Positions 1 to 8,504 of a stretch of 64,000 nucleotides of DNA are shown piece after piece. Under the pieces are notes generated by a model, which did not search any database, was not told the origin of the DNA, and was given only the letters and a program-made list of their open reading frames with translations. Both the position numbers and the translations under genes were made by a program. Origin of the DNA: Bin87 sp026710825 (GTDB lineage Bacteria > Chloroflexota > Dehalococcoidia > Lucifugimonadales > UBA3495); assembly GCA_965232815.1 (NCBI GenBank), contig OZ247427.1, forward strand, positions 1,984,001 to 2,048,000, given 5' to 3'. Every line of letters starts with the position of its first letter. Position 1 is the first letter of the stretch.

Positions 1-144
1 GTACACCTCCCCTTCGGCGGCCTGAAGGCGTCGGGCGTGGGTCAGCGTGAGCAGGGCGTGGAGGCGGTGGACTTCTTCAGCGAGGTCATCACCGTATACA
101 TCGACTACGCGGACGAAGCGCGGGCGCAGGCGCGGTTCATCTAG
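1..144 (+). CDS. Aldehyde dehydrogenase family protein, C-terminal fragment
   Basis: This is the last 47 codons of a gene cut by the window edge, read in frame 1 to a TAG at 142-144. The residues PFGGLKASGVGQREQG followed by VDFFSEVITVYIDY match the C-terminal segment of NAD(P)-dependent aldehyde dehydrogenases, where the PFGG-K-SG motif sits near the oligomerisation strand. Members oxidise aldehydes to carboxylates in the cytosol. Substrate cannot be told from the fragment, and the catalytic Cys and Glu lie outside the window. The next gene starts 11 bases downstream on the same strand. Confidence 0.85.
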   Translation, partial: VHLPFGGLKASGVGQREQGVEAVDFFSEVITVYIDYADEARAQARFI

Positions 145-155
145 TCGATTTAGAT

Positions 156-926
156 TTGCGGGTGAATCAAGGCATTCCCGTTTACGGCGTTTTCATTCTG
201 GCGGCGGTCGGGCTGATCCTGGCCGCCGTCGGTTGCGTTTCCAGCGGAGATGTGGATGCCCGGATTGACCGGGCGGTGGCGACGGCAGTCGCGTCGTCGA
301 CTACACCTGACCTGAATCTCATCTACCGTGAGACGCGGGCGTCGGTGTTCTACATCGACCCGACGGACGGACAGCACGGAACCGGATGGCTGCTGGAGCC
401 TAGGCTCATCGTCACGGTGGCGCACGTGGTGTCGGGACGAACGCAGGTGATCGTGCGGCAGGCCAGCGCGCCGACGTTCGTTGCCGATGTGGTGGCGCTG
501 GACGAGCGGCGGGACGTGGCGCTGCTGCGCTACGACGCTGACAACGCGGTGTTGGAACCCGACGCGAGGCCGCTGCCGCTGGGGGACGCTGGCATTGACG
601 ATGTGGCTACAACGCTCCTGGCGCTGGGGTATTCCAGCAGCGGCGTCAAGCGGGAGGGCACGGTGGGATCGCCCAAGGCCAACTCCGGCATCCTGTCGCA
701 GATCACCAACTTTGGGCCGGACAGCTACGGACGCAACCTGGAGATGGACGCCGCTATCGATCCCGGTGACAGCGGAGGTCCAGTCCTGAACGGCGCGGGC
801 GAGGTCATAGGAATGATCAGGGCAGCAGCGCGACGTTCCGAGGGCGGCGCAACAGTAGTGGGCACCTTCTACGCCGTGCACTCCGACGAGATCCGGGCGG
901 CGGTGGATGGGATGGCGCCCCGCTGA
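156..926 (+). CDS. Trypsin-like serine protease, probable lipoprotein
   Basis: A 256-residue S1-fold protease predicted to act outside the membrane. Residues 10-26 are hydrophobic and end in a lipobox-like AAVGC, so Cys27 is the likely lipidated residue. The triad is visible as His90 in TVAHVVSG, Asp120 in RRDVALLRYD and Ser206 in DPGDSGGPV, the usual spacing for DegP/HtrA-type and other bacterial trypsin folds. No PDZ domain follows, so it is shorter than HtrA. The TTG start at 156 keeps the signal peptide intact; no good ribosome binding site is visible. It converges on the DUF2203 gene with a 4-base gap. Substrate is unknown. Confidence 0.82.
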   Translation: MRVNQGIPVYGVFILAAVGLILAAVGCVSSGDVDARIDRAVATAVASSTTPDLNLIYRETRASVFYIDPTDGQHGTGWLLEPRLIVTVAHVVSGRTQVIVRQASAPTFVADVVALDERRDVALLRYDADNAVLEPDARPLPLGDAGIDDVATTLLALGYSSSGVKREGTVGSPKANSGILSQITNFGPDSYGRNLEMDAAIDPGDSGGPVLNGAGEVIGMIRAAARRSEGGATVVGTFYAVHSDEIRAAVDGMAPR

Positions 927-930
927 TTCG

Positions 931-1329
931 CTACAGCGGCCGCCGGCCGGCGAATCCCGTGTTGGTGGGGTGCCACCAATCTATGGAGGGTTCTCCGCGC
1001 AGCCAGCAGAGATAAACAGTTTCGTTCTCACGGTCAGATGGAAAGTCGACCAGGCCCCGACCGACGTCCCGAACCAGGATCCCCCGGTCGGTTATCTCTT
1101 TAACTGCGTCCTGCAATTGACGGGTCAGGCGGGTGACGACTCCCTCGGCGGCGGCGATCTCCTCCTCGCTGCTGGAGTGGCCGTTGCTGCGACGGCGTCT
1201 GAGCAGGCCCAGCAATGTTTCCTGACGATCAACCAACTCATCCCGCATTGGCGCGATTGCGTTGAATCGTTCTTCGAGCCACGGCACCAGCTCGTTGGCT
1301 TCGTCATATGTGAACAGACGCTCCATCAT
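931..1329 (-). CDS. DUF2203 family protein
   Basis: About 132 residues if started at the ATG at 1327-1329; a longer TTG start at 1350 would overlap the neighbouring start codon. The N-terminal FTYDEANELVPWLEERF, the long charged helix (about residues 15-80) and the C-terminal GLVDFPSDRENETVYLCW and WWHPTNTGFAGRRPL blocks are the hallmark of DUF2203, a small cytosolic family of unknown function common in Chloroflexota, Deinococcus and cyanobacteria. It is divergent from trmI and the two share a 20-base promoter region. No catalytic residues are evident; a scaffold or regulatory role is only a guess. Confidence 0.85.
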   Translation of the reverse strand: MMERLFTYDEANELVPWLEERFNAIAPMRDELVDRQETLLGLLRRRRSNGHSSSEEEIAAAEGVVTRLTRQLQDAVKEITDRGILVRDVGRGLVDFPSDRENETVYLCWLRGEPSIDWWHPTNTGFAGRRPL

Positions 1330-1370
1330 CGCGTCTGTATAATACAGCAATGACTGTTGCAGATGACGCG
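1330..1370 (+). promoter_or_regulatory. trmI promoter with -10 inside a palindrome; leaderless start
   Basis: A perfect -10 hexamer TATAAT lies at 1338-1343, and the ATG of trmI begins at 1350, where transcription would be expected to start, so the mRNA is probably leaderless. The hexamer is centred in a perfect palindrome, CTGTAT-A-ATACAG (1335-1347). A second pair of arms, CGCGTC (1330-1335) and GACGCG (1365-1370), encloses the promoter and the first codons. No convincing -35 is seen. Confidence 0.6.
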
Positions 1371-2207
1371 GAAGTTCAGGACGGATGTGAAGCGACCGGC
1401 GGGAACCGTTTTGTTGCGGGCGAACTTGCGTTGTTCCTGGACCGCAAGGGGCGGGCGTATCTTCAAACGCTGACCGAGGGGCGGGAGTTTCACTGCCACC
1501 TGGGGTTCATACCTCATTCCGAGGTCGTCGGAAAGCCGGTGGGCGGCTGGTATACCACGAGCCGGGGACACGTGCTGCTGGGAATCCGGCCGACGCTGGG
1601 CGATTACGTACGGTTGATGCCCCGTGGCCCGCAGGTGATCTACGCCAAGGACCTCGGCAACATCGTGTCAATGGCGGATATATTCCCGGGGGCGACGGTG
1701 GTGGAGGCGGGCCTGGGATCAGGCGCGTTGACGACGGGCCTTCTCCGTGCGGTCGGGCCTATGGGACGCGTGGTGTCATACGAGATAAACGGCGAGGTGG
1801 TGGCAAAGGCAAAGTCAAACGTGGAGTCGGTGGTGTCGGATACGTCGCGTTGGGCGGTGAAAGTCGGCGACATTGCCGAGGGGGTCGGTGAGGATGATGT
1901 AGATCGGGTCATTTTGGATCTGCCGGAACCGTGGCGGATTCTGGACGCCGCCGCCGATGCGCTGCATACCGGCGGCATCCTGCTGTGTTTTCTGCCGACG
2001 GTTTTGCAGGTGCACGAACTGGTGATGGCGCTGCACGACGACGGGCGTTACGCGCGCATCGAGACCGCCGAGACGATGCTGCGGGGCTGGAACGTCACGC
2101 GACGCAGCGTGCGGCCGGCCCACCGGATGGTGGCGCACAGCGGGTTCATCACCACCGCCGTGCGATGCGTGCCGCCGAGCCGGCAGGGCTATGCGCTCAA
2201 CCCGTGA
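1350..2207 (+). CDS. trmI: tRNA (adenine-N1)-methyltransferase, TrmI family
   Basis: A 285-residue class I SAM methyltransferase that would form m1A58 in the T-loop of tRNA. The N-terminal beta domain (residues 20-80) is followed by PTLGDYVRLMPRGPQVIYAKD, then the SAM-binding VVEAGLGSGALT at about 117-128, the acidic SYEIN and the catalytic-loop DLPEPW at about 196-201, in TrmI order. Length matches bacterial TrmI. The ATG at 1350 is favoured because a TATAAT ends only six bases upstream. The last 19 bases overlap the 3' end of the convergent deacetylase gene. In bacteria this enzyme is usually a homotetramer. Confidence 0.9.
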   Translation: MTVADDAEVQDGCEATGGNRFVAGELALFLDRKGRAYLQTLTEGREFHCHLGFIPHSEVVGKPVGGWYTTSRGHVLLGIRPTLGDYVRLMPRGPQVIYAKDLGNIVSMADIFPGATVVEAGLGSGALTTGLLRAVGPMGRVVSYEINGEVVAKAKSNVESVVSDTSRWAVKVGDIAEGVGEDDVDRVILDLPEPWRILDAAADALHTGGILLCFLPTVLQVHELVMALHDDGRYARIETAETMLRGWNVTRRSVRPAHRMVAHSGFITTAVRCVPPSRQGYALNP

Positions 2208-3316
2208 ACGGGGAACACCGCGTCTTTGACGGCCGCCACGCTCTCGCCGGCCAAAGCCCTCGCGTCGGCGCGGATGTGGTCGGGTATCTCGGGGATGTCG
2301 GTGTCGCGCAAGGTGGTGCGACCCAGACGGTCGATGGCCATGGTGGGGATCCGGTCGGGCCAGTCGGCGCCGCACATGACCCCGTATGCCATCGTCCAGC
2401 AACGTGCCACCGCGCTGATATCGTACCCACCCCCGCCAGTGGCCAACCACGGGTATCCCAAGCCGCCCAGCCGTGTGACGGCAGCGATGAATCCCCGACT
2501 GGTGACCTGCAGGTGGGTCAGCGGGTCGGTGTGGTATGAGTCGATCCCAAGCTGGGTGAGCAGGACGTCAGGGGCGAAGGCATTGATTAGCGGCGGCACG
2601 ATCGACTCGAACGCGTCGAGGTAGATCTCGTCGTCGGTATATGGGTAGAGCGGCAGGTTTACGGCGTAACCAACGCCATCGCCCGCTCCGACCTCCCCGG
2701 CGAAACCGGTGCCGGGGAACAGGTATTGTCCCGACTCGTGGACTGAGATGGTGAGGACGCGGGGGTCGTTGTAGAAAGCGTCCTGAACGCCGTCGCCGTG
2801 ATGCGCGTCGATGTCCACGTATGCAACACGCAGTCCGCGATTGAGCAGGTAGTGGATGGCGACCACGGGGTCGTTGAACACGCAGAACCCGCTGGCGTTG
2901 CGGGCAGCCGCGTGATGTAGGCCACCGCTGATGTTGAACGCCGCCTGCACCTCGCCATCGGCGACCATGCGCGCGGCCAACACCGTTGCGCCCGTGCTGA
3001 GCATGGCGGCCTCGTACATGCCGGGATAGGTCGGATTGTCGCCGCCCTGGGCGAATCCGAACCGCTGGGGCTGGTATCCTGTCAGCCCGAGGCTGAAAGT
3101 GCGCACCGCAGCCATATAATCACGGGAGTGGAATGCGCCGACGGTGGCCTCATCGGCAAGAGACGGTGTTACCAACAGCGACTCTTCGCCGTCGAACGCG
3201 CCATATGCATCCAGCAGTTCATAGGTGTGGCGCAGGCGAATGGGCCGCATGGGGTGGTCTTGCCGCAACACATGCTGGCTCATGGCGTCGTCGTAGATGA
3301 AAGCGGCGCGAGGCAT
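2189..3316 (-). CDS. Histone deacetylase/AcuC superfamily deacetylase
   Basis: A 375-residue zinc hydrolase of the arginase/deacetylase fold, the size of class I HDACs and bacterial AcuC. Visible motifs in order are GGLHHA (His134-His135, charge relay), the zinc-site DIDAHHGDG at 168-176, GTGFAGEVGAGDGVGY, QLGIDSYHTDP (third zinc Asp) and TGGGGYD carrying the catalytic Tyr. AcuC-type members deacetylate acetyl-CoA synthetase or small amides; which applies here is unknown. The start is supported by AGAGAGGA just upstream of the ATG. The 3' end overlaps trmI by 19 bases tail to tail. Confidence 0.88.
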   Translation of the reverse strand: MPRAAFIYDDAMSQHVLRQDHPMRPIRLRHTYELLDAYGAFDGEESLLVTPSLADEATVGAFHSRDYMAAVRTFSLGLTGYQPQRFGFAQGGDNPTYPGMYEAAMLSTGATVLAARMVADGEVQAAFNISGGLHHAAARNASGFCVFNDPVVAIHYLLNRGLRVAYVDIDAHHGDGVQDAFYNDPRVLTISVHESGQYLFPGTGFAGEVGAGDGVGYAVNLPLYPYTDDEIYLDAFESIVPPLINAFAPDVLLTQLGIDSYHTDPLTHLQVTSRGFIAAVTRLGGLGYPWLATGGGGYDISAVARCWTMAYGVMCGADWPDRIPTMAIDRLGRTTLRDTDIPEIPDHIRADARALAGESVAAVKDAVFPVHGLSA

Positions 3317-3445
3317 GATGTCCTCTCTGTCGTGTTAAATCACGGATTTTCGTGCGAAGGGTAACATGACATTGCCCCCGGAACCTATCGGGGCGGTTTC
3401 CGGATCAGGAGGACCGAACCGCGTCGCAACCCGAATGCATGTCGG

Positions 3446-4201
3446 TCAGAGCGGCTGTTTGGTCGGCACGCCGATGCGACGGGGGTAGCGTCCGGGCGTT
3501 CGCCTGACCTTTTCCACCGAGATGATCCACCGGTCGGCCGGTAAAGGCGGCGACAGTTCGTTCACCGAGTGCAGGCCGGAGATTTCGCCACCTAATTCTT
3601 TGAGAGCATTGTTCGCGGATTCAGCCTCGGCTGGGCCGTCGCTGCCCTTCCAGGCCAGCATCCGCCCGTGTCCCTTACATAACGGCAGCGCGTATTCGAC
3701 CAACGCAGGCAACGACGCCACACCTCGCGCCAACGCCAGGTCGAACTGACCCCGGTAGCCCTCGGCGCGACCCAAATCCTCAGCGCGAATTGTCAGCACC
3801 TCTACATCGTCCAGCGCCATTTCGCTCACCAATTCCTGCAGGAATGCTGTTTTCTTTCCCGTGGACTCGGCCAGCGTCAGGCGGATTCCTGGGAAGGCGA
3901 TTTTGAGAGGGACGCCGGGGAATCCTGCGCCGGCTCCGATATCAACGACGCGAGTGCCATCGGGCCATTCGGGTACGGCGAGTACAGCAGTCAGTGAATC
4001 GAGGTAGTGGCGAACCTGTACCTCGGCAGGGTCGGTGATGGCGGTCAGGTTGGCGCGTTGGTTGCCGGCCTGAAGCAGTTGCGTGTATCTGGCGAACTGG
4101 GCGAGTTGGTCGGATGTCAGGGTCAACCCCAACTTCGGGGCGTGCTCGGCCAAGATTTCCATGCCCAAACCAGCGGGCACGGAATCGGACGCGACCGTCA
4201 T
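3446..4201 (-). CDS. rsmG: 16S rRNA (guanine(527)-N7)-methyltransferase RsmG
   Basis: A 251-residue SAM methyltransferase that modifies G527 in the 530 loop of 16S rRNA; loss of this enzyme gives low-level streptomycin resistance in several bacteria. The family pattern is clear: NLTAITDPAEVQVRHYLDSL, then the SAM motif VVDIGAGAGFPGVPLKI, LAESTGKKTAFLQEL, and the LARGVASLPALVEYALPL block. The C-terminal tail ends in a basic segment typical for the family. The start ATG overlaps the enolase stop by one base (TGATG), so translation is probably coupled. Size is usual. Confidence 0.93.
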   Translation of the reverse strand: MTVASDSVPAGLGMEILAEHAPKLGLTLTSDQLAQFARYTQLLQAGNQRANLTAITDPAEVQVRHYLDSLTAVLAVPEWPDGTRVVDIGAGAGFPGVPLKIAFPGIRLTLAESTGKKTAFLQELVSEMALDDVEVLTIRAEDLGRAEGYRGQFDLALARGVASLPALVEYALPLCKGHGRMLAWKGSDGPAEAESANNALKELGGEISGLHSVNELSPPLPADRWIISVEKVRRTPGRYPRRIGVPTKQPL

Positions 4202-5511
4202 CAGGACAGGAACCGGGCGAATATGTCGCGCCCGGGGTAGTGGGCACGCTCGCTGAGTTCTTCCTCGATGCGGAGCAGGCGGTTGTACTTGGCGAGCCGC
4301 TCGGAGCGCGTAATCGACCCGATCTTGATCTGGCCGGCGCCGGTGGCGACGGCGAGGTCGGCGATGGTGGTGTCCTCGGTTTCGCCGGAACGCGCTGAAA
4401 TCACCGGCAGATAGCCACGCTGCTGCGCCAGCCGGACGGTTTCCAGGGTCTCGGTGAGGGTGCCGATCTGGTTGAGCTTGATCAGGACGGCGTTGGCGAT
4501 ACCGGCGTCCGCTCCCTGCGCCAGCCGTTCCGGATTGGTGGTGAAAAGGTCGTCACCGATTAGCTGGGTAGTTGCGCCCATCCGCTGGGTCAGGTATTCC
4601 CATCCATCCCAGTCGTCCTCGGACAGGCCGTCCTCGATGGATATGATGGGGTAGGTCGCGCTCCAGTGGACCAGGAGGTCGGTCAACTCTGTGGAGGTGA
4701 ACGAGCGTCCCTCCGCCCGCAGGAGATAATTGTCGTCGTCAGCAACGAACTCTGTCGCAGCAACATCCATGCCGATGGCGATGTCTCCGTCGCGGGAACA
4801 GCGATAGCCGGCGAGTCGGGTGGCGTCGTAGAGGACAGCCAGGGCGTCCTCATGGCAGGGCAACGGCGGGCCGTATCCGCCCTCGTCGGCGACGCCGTAG
4901 CGATAGGGACCCGACTGGGAAAAGACGCGACCAACGGCGCGGTAAACATCAACGACCACGCGCAACGCGTCGCTGTAGGTTTCAGCGCCAATGGGGATGG
5001 CCAGGAAGTCCTGCATGTCCAGGCCACCGGATGAATGGCGACCGCCGCTGATGATGTTGACCATCGGCACTGGCATGGTGGTGGCGTCCGGCCCGCCCAA
5101 GTACCGGTACAACGCCTGACCCGACGCCGATGCCGCCGCATGGGCAGCCGCTAATGAAACGCCCAGAATCGCGTTCGCCCCGAGGCGGGACTTGTTGGAC
5201 GTGCCGTCCAGTTCGCGCAGAAATTCATCCAGTGCCGGCTGGTCCGTCGCGTCGATTGAGCCGCACACGGAGGGCGCGATAATGGTGTTGACGGCGGCGA
5301 CGGCGCGCAGGACTCCCTTGCCCTCGTAGCGGCCGGGGTCCCCGTCGCGCAACTCGATTGCCTCGTGCCGCCCGGTGGACGCGCCGGAGGGTACGATGGC
5401 CCGACCTATCGCTCCGCCGTCCAGGTGAACGTCCACCTCAACGGTGGGGTTGCCACGCGAGTCGAGAACCTCGCGGGCGCGGACGGCGGCGATGGTGGTC
5501 GAGCCGGGCAT
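4201..5511 (-). CDS. eno: Enolase (phosphopyruvate hydratase)
   Basis: A 436-residue glycolytic enolase converting 2-phosphoglycerate to phosphoenolpyruvate. Family landmarks are the N-terminal AREVLDSRGNPTVEVDV, GASTGRHEAIELRDGD, the metal-binding IEDGLSEDDW and LIGDDLFTTN, the catalytic Lys in VLIKLNQIGT, and SARSGETEDTTIADLAV with the catalytic-site SR-SGE. Length is standard. It begins six bases after the bicupin stop codon and overlaps rsmG by one base, so thioesterase, bicupin, eno and rsmG may form one transcript. No odd substitutions were noticed. Confidence 0.95.
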   Translation of the reverse strand: MPGSTTIAAVRAREVLDSRGNPTVEVDVHLDGGAIGRAIVPSGASTGRHEAIELRDGDPGRYEGKGVLRAVAAVNTIIAPSVCGSIDATDQPALDEFLRELDGTSNKSRLGANAILGVSLAAAHAAASASGQALYRYLGGPDATTMPVPMVNIISGGRHSSGGLDMQDFLAIPIGAETYSDALRVVVDVYRAVGRVFSQSGPYRYGVADEGGYGPPLPCHEDALAVLYDATRLAGYRCSRDGDIAIGMDVAATEFVADDDNYLLRAEGRSFTSTELTDLLVHWSATYPIISIEDGLSEDDWDGWEYLTQRMGATTQLIGDDLFTTNPERLAQGADAGIANAVLIKLNQIGTLTETLETVRLAQQRGYLPVISARSGETEDTTIADLAVATGAGQIKIGSITRSERLAKYNRLLRIEEELSERAHYPGRDIFARFLS

Positions 5512-5517
5512 GGGTGG

Positions 5518-6222
5518 CTAGCCGTGCCCCTCTGACACAATGTCGTTGAACGTGACCCGCAGCATGGGCGCGTCGGTCTCGTTCTTCCACTGGTGATGCT
5601 CATTCGGCGGAACCAGGACGGCGTCGCCGGCGGTGACGGTGTATTCCTTGCCGGAGATAACTATGGTGCCGGTGCCCTCAAGGATGAACACGGTGTGGTC
5701 CCACGTGTGGTTGTGGCCGCCGGTTTCGGGGTGGCTGACCGCGCCTGGCTGCATGTAGCCGTTGTAGAGCATCAGGTAGTTGGGGCAGCCGTCGCGCCCG
5801 CCCAGCATGGTGTGGCCGGTCTCGTCGTTGAGGTCGGCGTGGTTGCGGATCACCGGCGGCGTGCCGGCGCCGGGCTCGGAACCGCCGGGGCGGGCGTTGC
5901 CGCTGGCGGCGGCGAGGGGGTTGATCTCGATGCGGTGGATGTCGCTGTCCCCGTCGTTGCGGGTGACGTGATCAACCATGGGCGGGATGAACATGGCGTC
6001 GCCGGCCTTGACCGGGTATTCCTTGCCGTCGGCGACCAGGGTGCCGCTGCCCTCGATGATGTATACCTCGTGCTCCCACTCGTGGATGTGGTGCGAACTC
6101 GTTCCGCCCGGCTCGATGACCGAATAGGCCAGGGTTACCAGGTTGGGGTTGTCGTCGGCGCTGATGAGGCGGGCAACCGCGCCTTCCGGATAGTCCTTGA
6201 TGTTGTGGATGATCGGTTCCAT
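5518..6222 (-). CDS. Two-domain cupin protein
   Basis: A 234-residue bicupin with unassigned substrate. The first cupin (about residues 30-100) has HHIHEWEHEVYIIEGSGT and a PPMVDH turn; the second (about 150-230) has HNHTWDHTVFILEGTGT and PPNEHH. The paired His residues would bind a metal, as in dioxygenases and isomerases of this fold. The ATG at 6222 is chosen because AAAGGAG lies eight bases upstream; the reading frame stays open further upstream but without homology. It precedes eno by six bases. Regulatory, storage-type and oxygenase roles are all possible. Confidence 0.8.
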   Translation of the reverse strand: MEPIIHNIKDYPEGAVARLISADDNPNLVTLAYSVIEPGGTSSHHIHEWEHEVYIIEGSGTLVADGKEYPVKAGDAMFIPPMVDHVTRNDGDSDIHRIEINPLAAASGNARPGGSEPGAGTPPVIRNHADLNDETGHTMLGGRDGCPNYLMLYNGYMQPGAVSHPETGGHNHTWDHTVFILEGTGTIVISGKEYTVTAGDAVLVPPNEHHQWKNETDAPMLRVTFNDIVSEGHG

Positions 6223-6271
6223 TGCGAATCTCCTTTTGGGCGTCGGGTGTAGAGGAGAGGCATCCTCGCCG

Positions 6272-6691
6272 TTACAGTTCGTGGCGGTGGCTATCGTCTC
6301 CGCCGCCGCGGTTGGTGGCGTCGGGCGGCAGGGTGATGATGGCGCGGCGATGAGTGCCGACGCCGATGGTACGGTCGCCGTCCAGCACTTCCACCTTAAA
6401 GTAGAGCCAGCGGCCATCGACCTTTTCAAGCTCGGCGTTGGCGACCACGGTCACGCCCATGTCGGCGGTGGCGACGTGCCGGATGTTGACCTCGAAGCCA
6501 ACGGTGGACTGCTCGGGCGGCAGGAGATCAAGGATGGCGCGCTGGGAGGCTTGCTCCATGGCGCGGATCATCGACGGCGTGCTCAATTTGCCGGTATGCG
6601 GCGCGGTGTTGTGCTCGCACACCAGCACCTCGCGGTGTCCGGTGAGGCCGGGAGTCAGTGAAGGCGGGGCGGTTACGGATTGTTGGGTCAT
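6272..6691 (-). CDS. FlK-type acyl-CoA thioesterase
   Basis: A 139-residue hot-dog thioesterase resembling fluoroacetyl-CoA thioesterase FlK. The FlK catalytic trio is matched by Thr38 and Glu46 in STPSMIRAMEQAS and His72 in VNIRHVATADMGV, followed by the conserved IGVGTHRRAII. Members hydrolyse short acyl-CoAs or act as housekeeping thioesterases; fluoroacetate resistance should not be assumed. The ATG at 6691 is preceded only by a distant GAGG. It lies 49 bases upstream of the bicupin on the same strand and 121 bases downstream of the FRG gene. Confidence 0.78.
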   Translation of the reverse strand: MTQQSVTAPPSLTPGLTGHREVLVCEHNTAPHTGKLSTPSMIRAMEQASQRAILDLLPPEQSTVGFEVNIRHVATADMGVTVVANAELEKVDGRWLYFKVEVLDGDRTIGVGTHRRAIITLPPDATNRGGGDDSHRHEL

Positions 6692-6812
6692 ATGGTTCGG
6701 TGAGTCCTCAGGTTGGTATGGGCTAGGTGCGCCGTCATCATAACAGCGCGAGCGAGGGGGTGCCAATTGGAGAAGGGTCGGGCCCGGTTTCGGTCGTGTC
6801 CCTCGATAATAG

Positions 6813-8504
6813 CTAAATCGGCGTTGGGTGATGCTGAGTGGTTGGTTGTCGCTGTCCAGGGATCGGGGGACTGCGCAGCCCAAATTCATTCAAAACCGCA
6901 GCAGCAGAGGAATCTAGCCCTGGGAACAGTTTTTCCGTAGTGGTATCCATGACCGGCAAGTCATGAAGAAAATTTGCTTTGGCTGCACTCGGAATGATTA
7001 TCGAATAATAATCATAGATGGGGATACCCGCATTGCTGGCTAGTACTTCTTCTCTCTGAAAATTTTCGTGGAATGCAGAAACCAAAAACGCACCGGACTG
7101 AGCACGCAGTCGCTCAGATAGTTGCTGAGGTTCAACAACAAAAACACGATAGAAATCCCTTGGATCTATGCGTCTCTCGAAATTGGGTTTCTCCTCTCTT
7201 ATGAGTTGATAGAGCAGACGCAAAGCTTCTCCATAATCAACCTGTGAATCCGTCGGAGCATCGCTCGAATGGGTTGGTTTGTTCAGGAGAACATTCTGGT
7301 AGTGCTGCTGAAGCTTTGCGATGTTAGCCACCACGCTTATCGCATCACTATTGAACGGCCTCACTAGCTGTTTGGGCAGAGCGAAAATGTGAACACGGCC
7401 ATCCCTTCGGGTATCTCTTGAACACGCAAAATGTGCTGCAACCAAAAGATTCTTGGTTACGTCCAAAAATCGCGTTTGCAGACCATGATGTTGGGCTAAC
7501 ATCCATTGGGCTAGAGCGGAAGGCATCGAAGAGAATTCGTCGGGTCTCCGTGCCATAAGCTCAACCAACATATCCCGTTCGAACGCTCTAGGAGCCAAGT
7601 CGCCTCCTTGACGAGCGAACCAACGCCGGAAATCCTGACGGAATTGGGCGTAATCCAACAGTTCGTCAGGATCCAAGTTGTTGAGGAAGTTCACGTTTCC
7701 CCCGGCGATTGCATCGTCCGAAATTGGTGGAGGTGTCGGTTCTTGTATGGTTCGCATTATCGAAGGGCACAAATCCCAATCGCATCGACCATCGCCACGG
7801 AAATACAAGAATACATCGCTGGAGAACGATTCATAATGTTTCTTGACCTTGCGAACAATCCCCAATAGTTCTTCTACTGAATTGACGGTGAGACCATTCT
7901 CGTTTTCAGGCTTCCACATCTCATGTTCAGGCCAACCAGCTACCAAGCCAAACAAGTGGGCACTCAGCAATTCAGTACCTTCCAGGCTTGTATCGGTTAA
8001 AACCGCTCCGAGCAAGTTGGTACCGTGTAATTTGGCAAAATCCAAAATGGAGTTGGTTAGGATGGCACCATCGAGGTTCGCGTTCTGGAGCTTGGCATTT
8101 CGGAGATCTGCTTCAGTCAACCTGGCCTTTTGTAGCTTGGCCTTCTGAAAATCTGCTCCCCCCAGATTGGAGCCGCTTAAATCTGCGTCATTGAGGTTGG
8201 CGTCAACAAAACTGGAGCCAGGAAACAATCCGTTTCGTAAGTTGGCGCCCGTGAGTTTCGCATTCTTCAAAGAGGCGTGATTTAGCTTGACTCCAGATAA
8301 GTTGGCAGAGGTGAGGTCGATGCCGTCCAGATTTGGTCCAATGAGCTGCACGCCAACATTTTTCTGAACCTTTCCAGCTAGACGGAACCTGGTCATCAGG
8401 TCAGCGCCTGAAAAATCGGGATCCCAAACTTCACCGTTCACTCGCCGCTCATTCCATTTGTCAACGCCCTCAAGCAACCATTCAACGTGCTCGTCATTGG
8501 CCAT
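6813..8504 (-). CDS. Pentapeptide-repeat / FRG-domain fusion protein
   Basis: A 563-residue protein with two recognisable parts. Residues about 30-185 are some 30 tandem A(D/N)LXX pentapeptides (for example GANLRN, ADLSGSNL), which fold as a right-handed quadrilateral beta-helix. Residues about 230-500 are an FRG domain: YFRGDGRCDWDLCPSIMR near 234, AQHHGLQTRFLD near 337-348, and a helical rest. FRG is a functionally uncharacterised domain often found in mobile or defence-type genes. The coding DNA is visibly richer in A and T than its neighbours, which suggests transfer. It is a single gene with no obvious partner; a toxin or antiviral effector role is only an inference. Confidence 0.8.
   Translation of the reverse strand: MANDEHVEWLLEGVDKWNERRVNGEVWDPDFSGADLMTRFRLAGKVQKNVGVQLIGPNLDGIDLTSANLSGVKLNHASLKNAKLTGANLRNGLFPGSSFVDANLNDADLSGSNLGGADFQKAKLQKARLTEADLRNAKLQNANLDGAILTNSILDFAKLHGTNLLGAVLTDTSLEGTELLSAHLFGLVAGWPEHEMWKPENENGLTVNSVEELLGIVRKVKKHYESFSSDVFLYFRGDGRCDWDLCPSIMRTIQEPTPPPISDDAIAGGNVNFLNNLDPDELLDYAQFRQDFRRWFARQGGDLAPRAFERDMLVELMARRPDEFSSMPSALAQWMLAQHHGLQTRFLDVTKNLLVAAHFACSRDTRRDGRVHIFALPKQLVRPFNSDAISVVANIAKLQQHYQNVLLNKPTHSSDAPTDSQVDYGEALRLLYQLIREEKPNFERRIDPRDFYRVFVVEPQQLSERLRAQSGAFLVSAFHENFQREEVLASNAGIPIYDYYSIIIPSAAKANFLHDLPVMDTTTEKLFPGLDSSAAAVLNEFGLRSPPIPGQRQPTTQHHPTPI

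Noticed and set aside
5518..6429. Longer 303-residue start for the bicupin
   Set aside because: The extra N-terminus has no similarity and the ATG at 6222 has a strong ribosome binding site.
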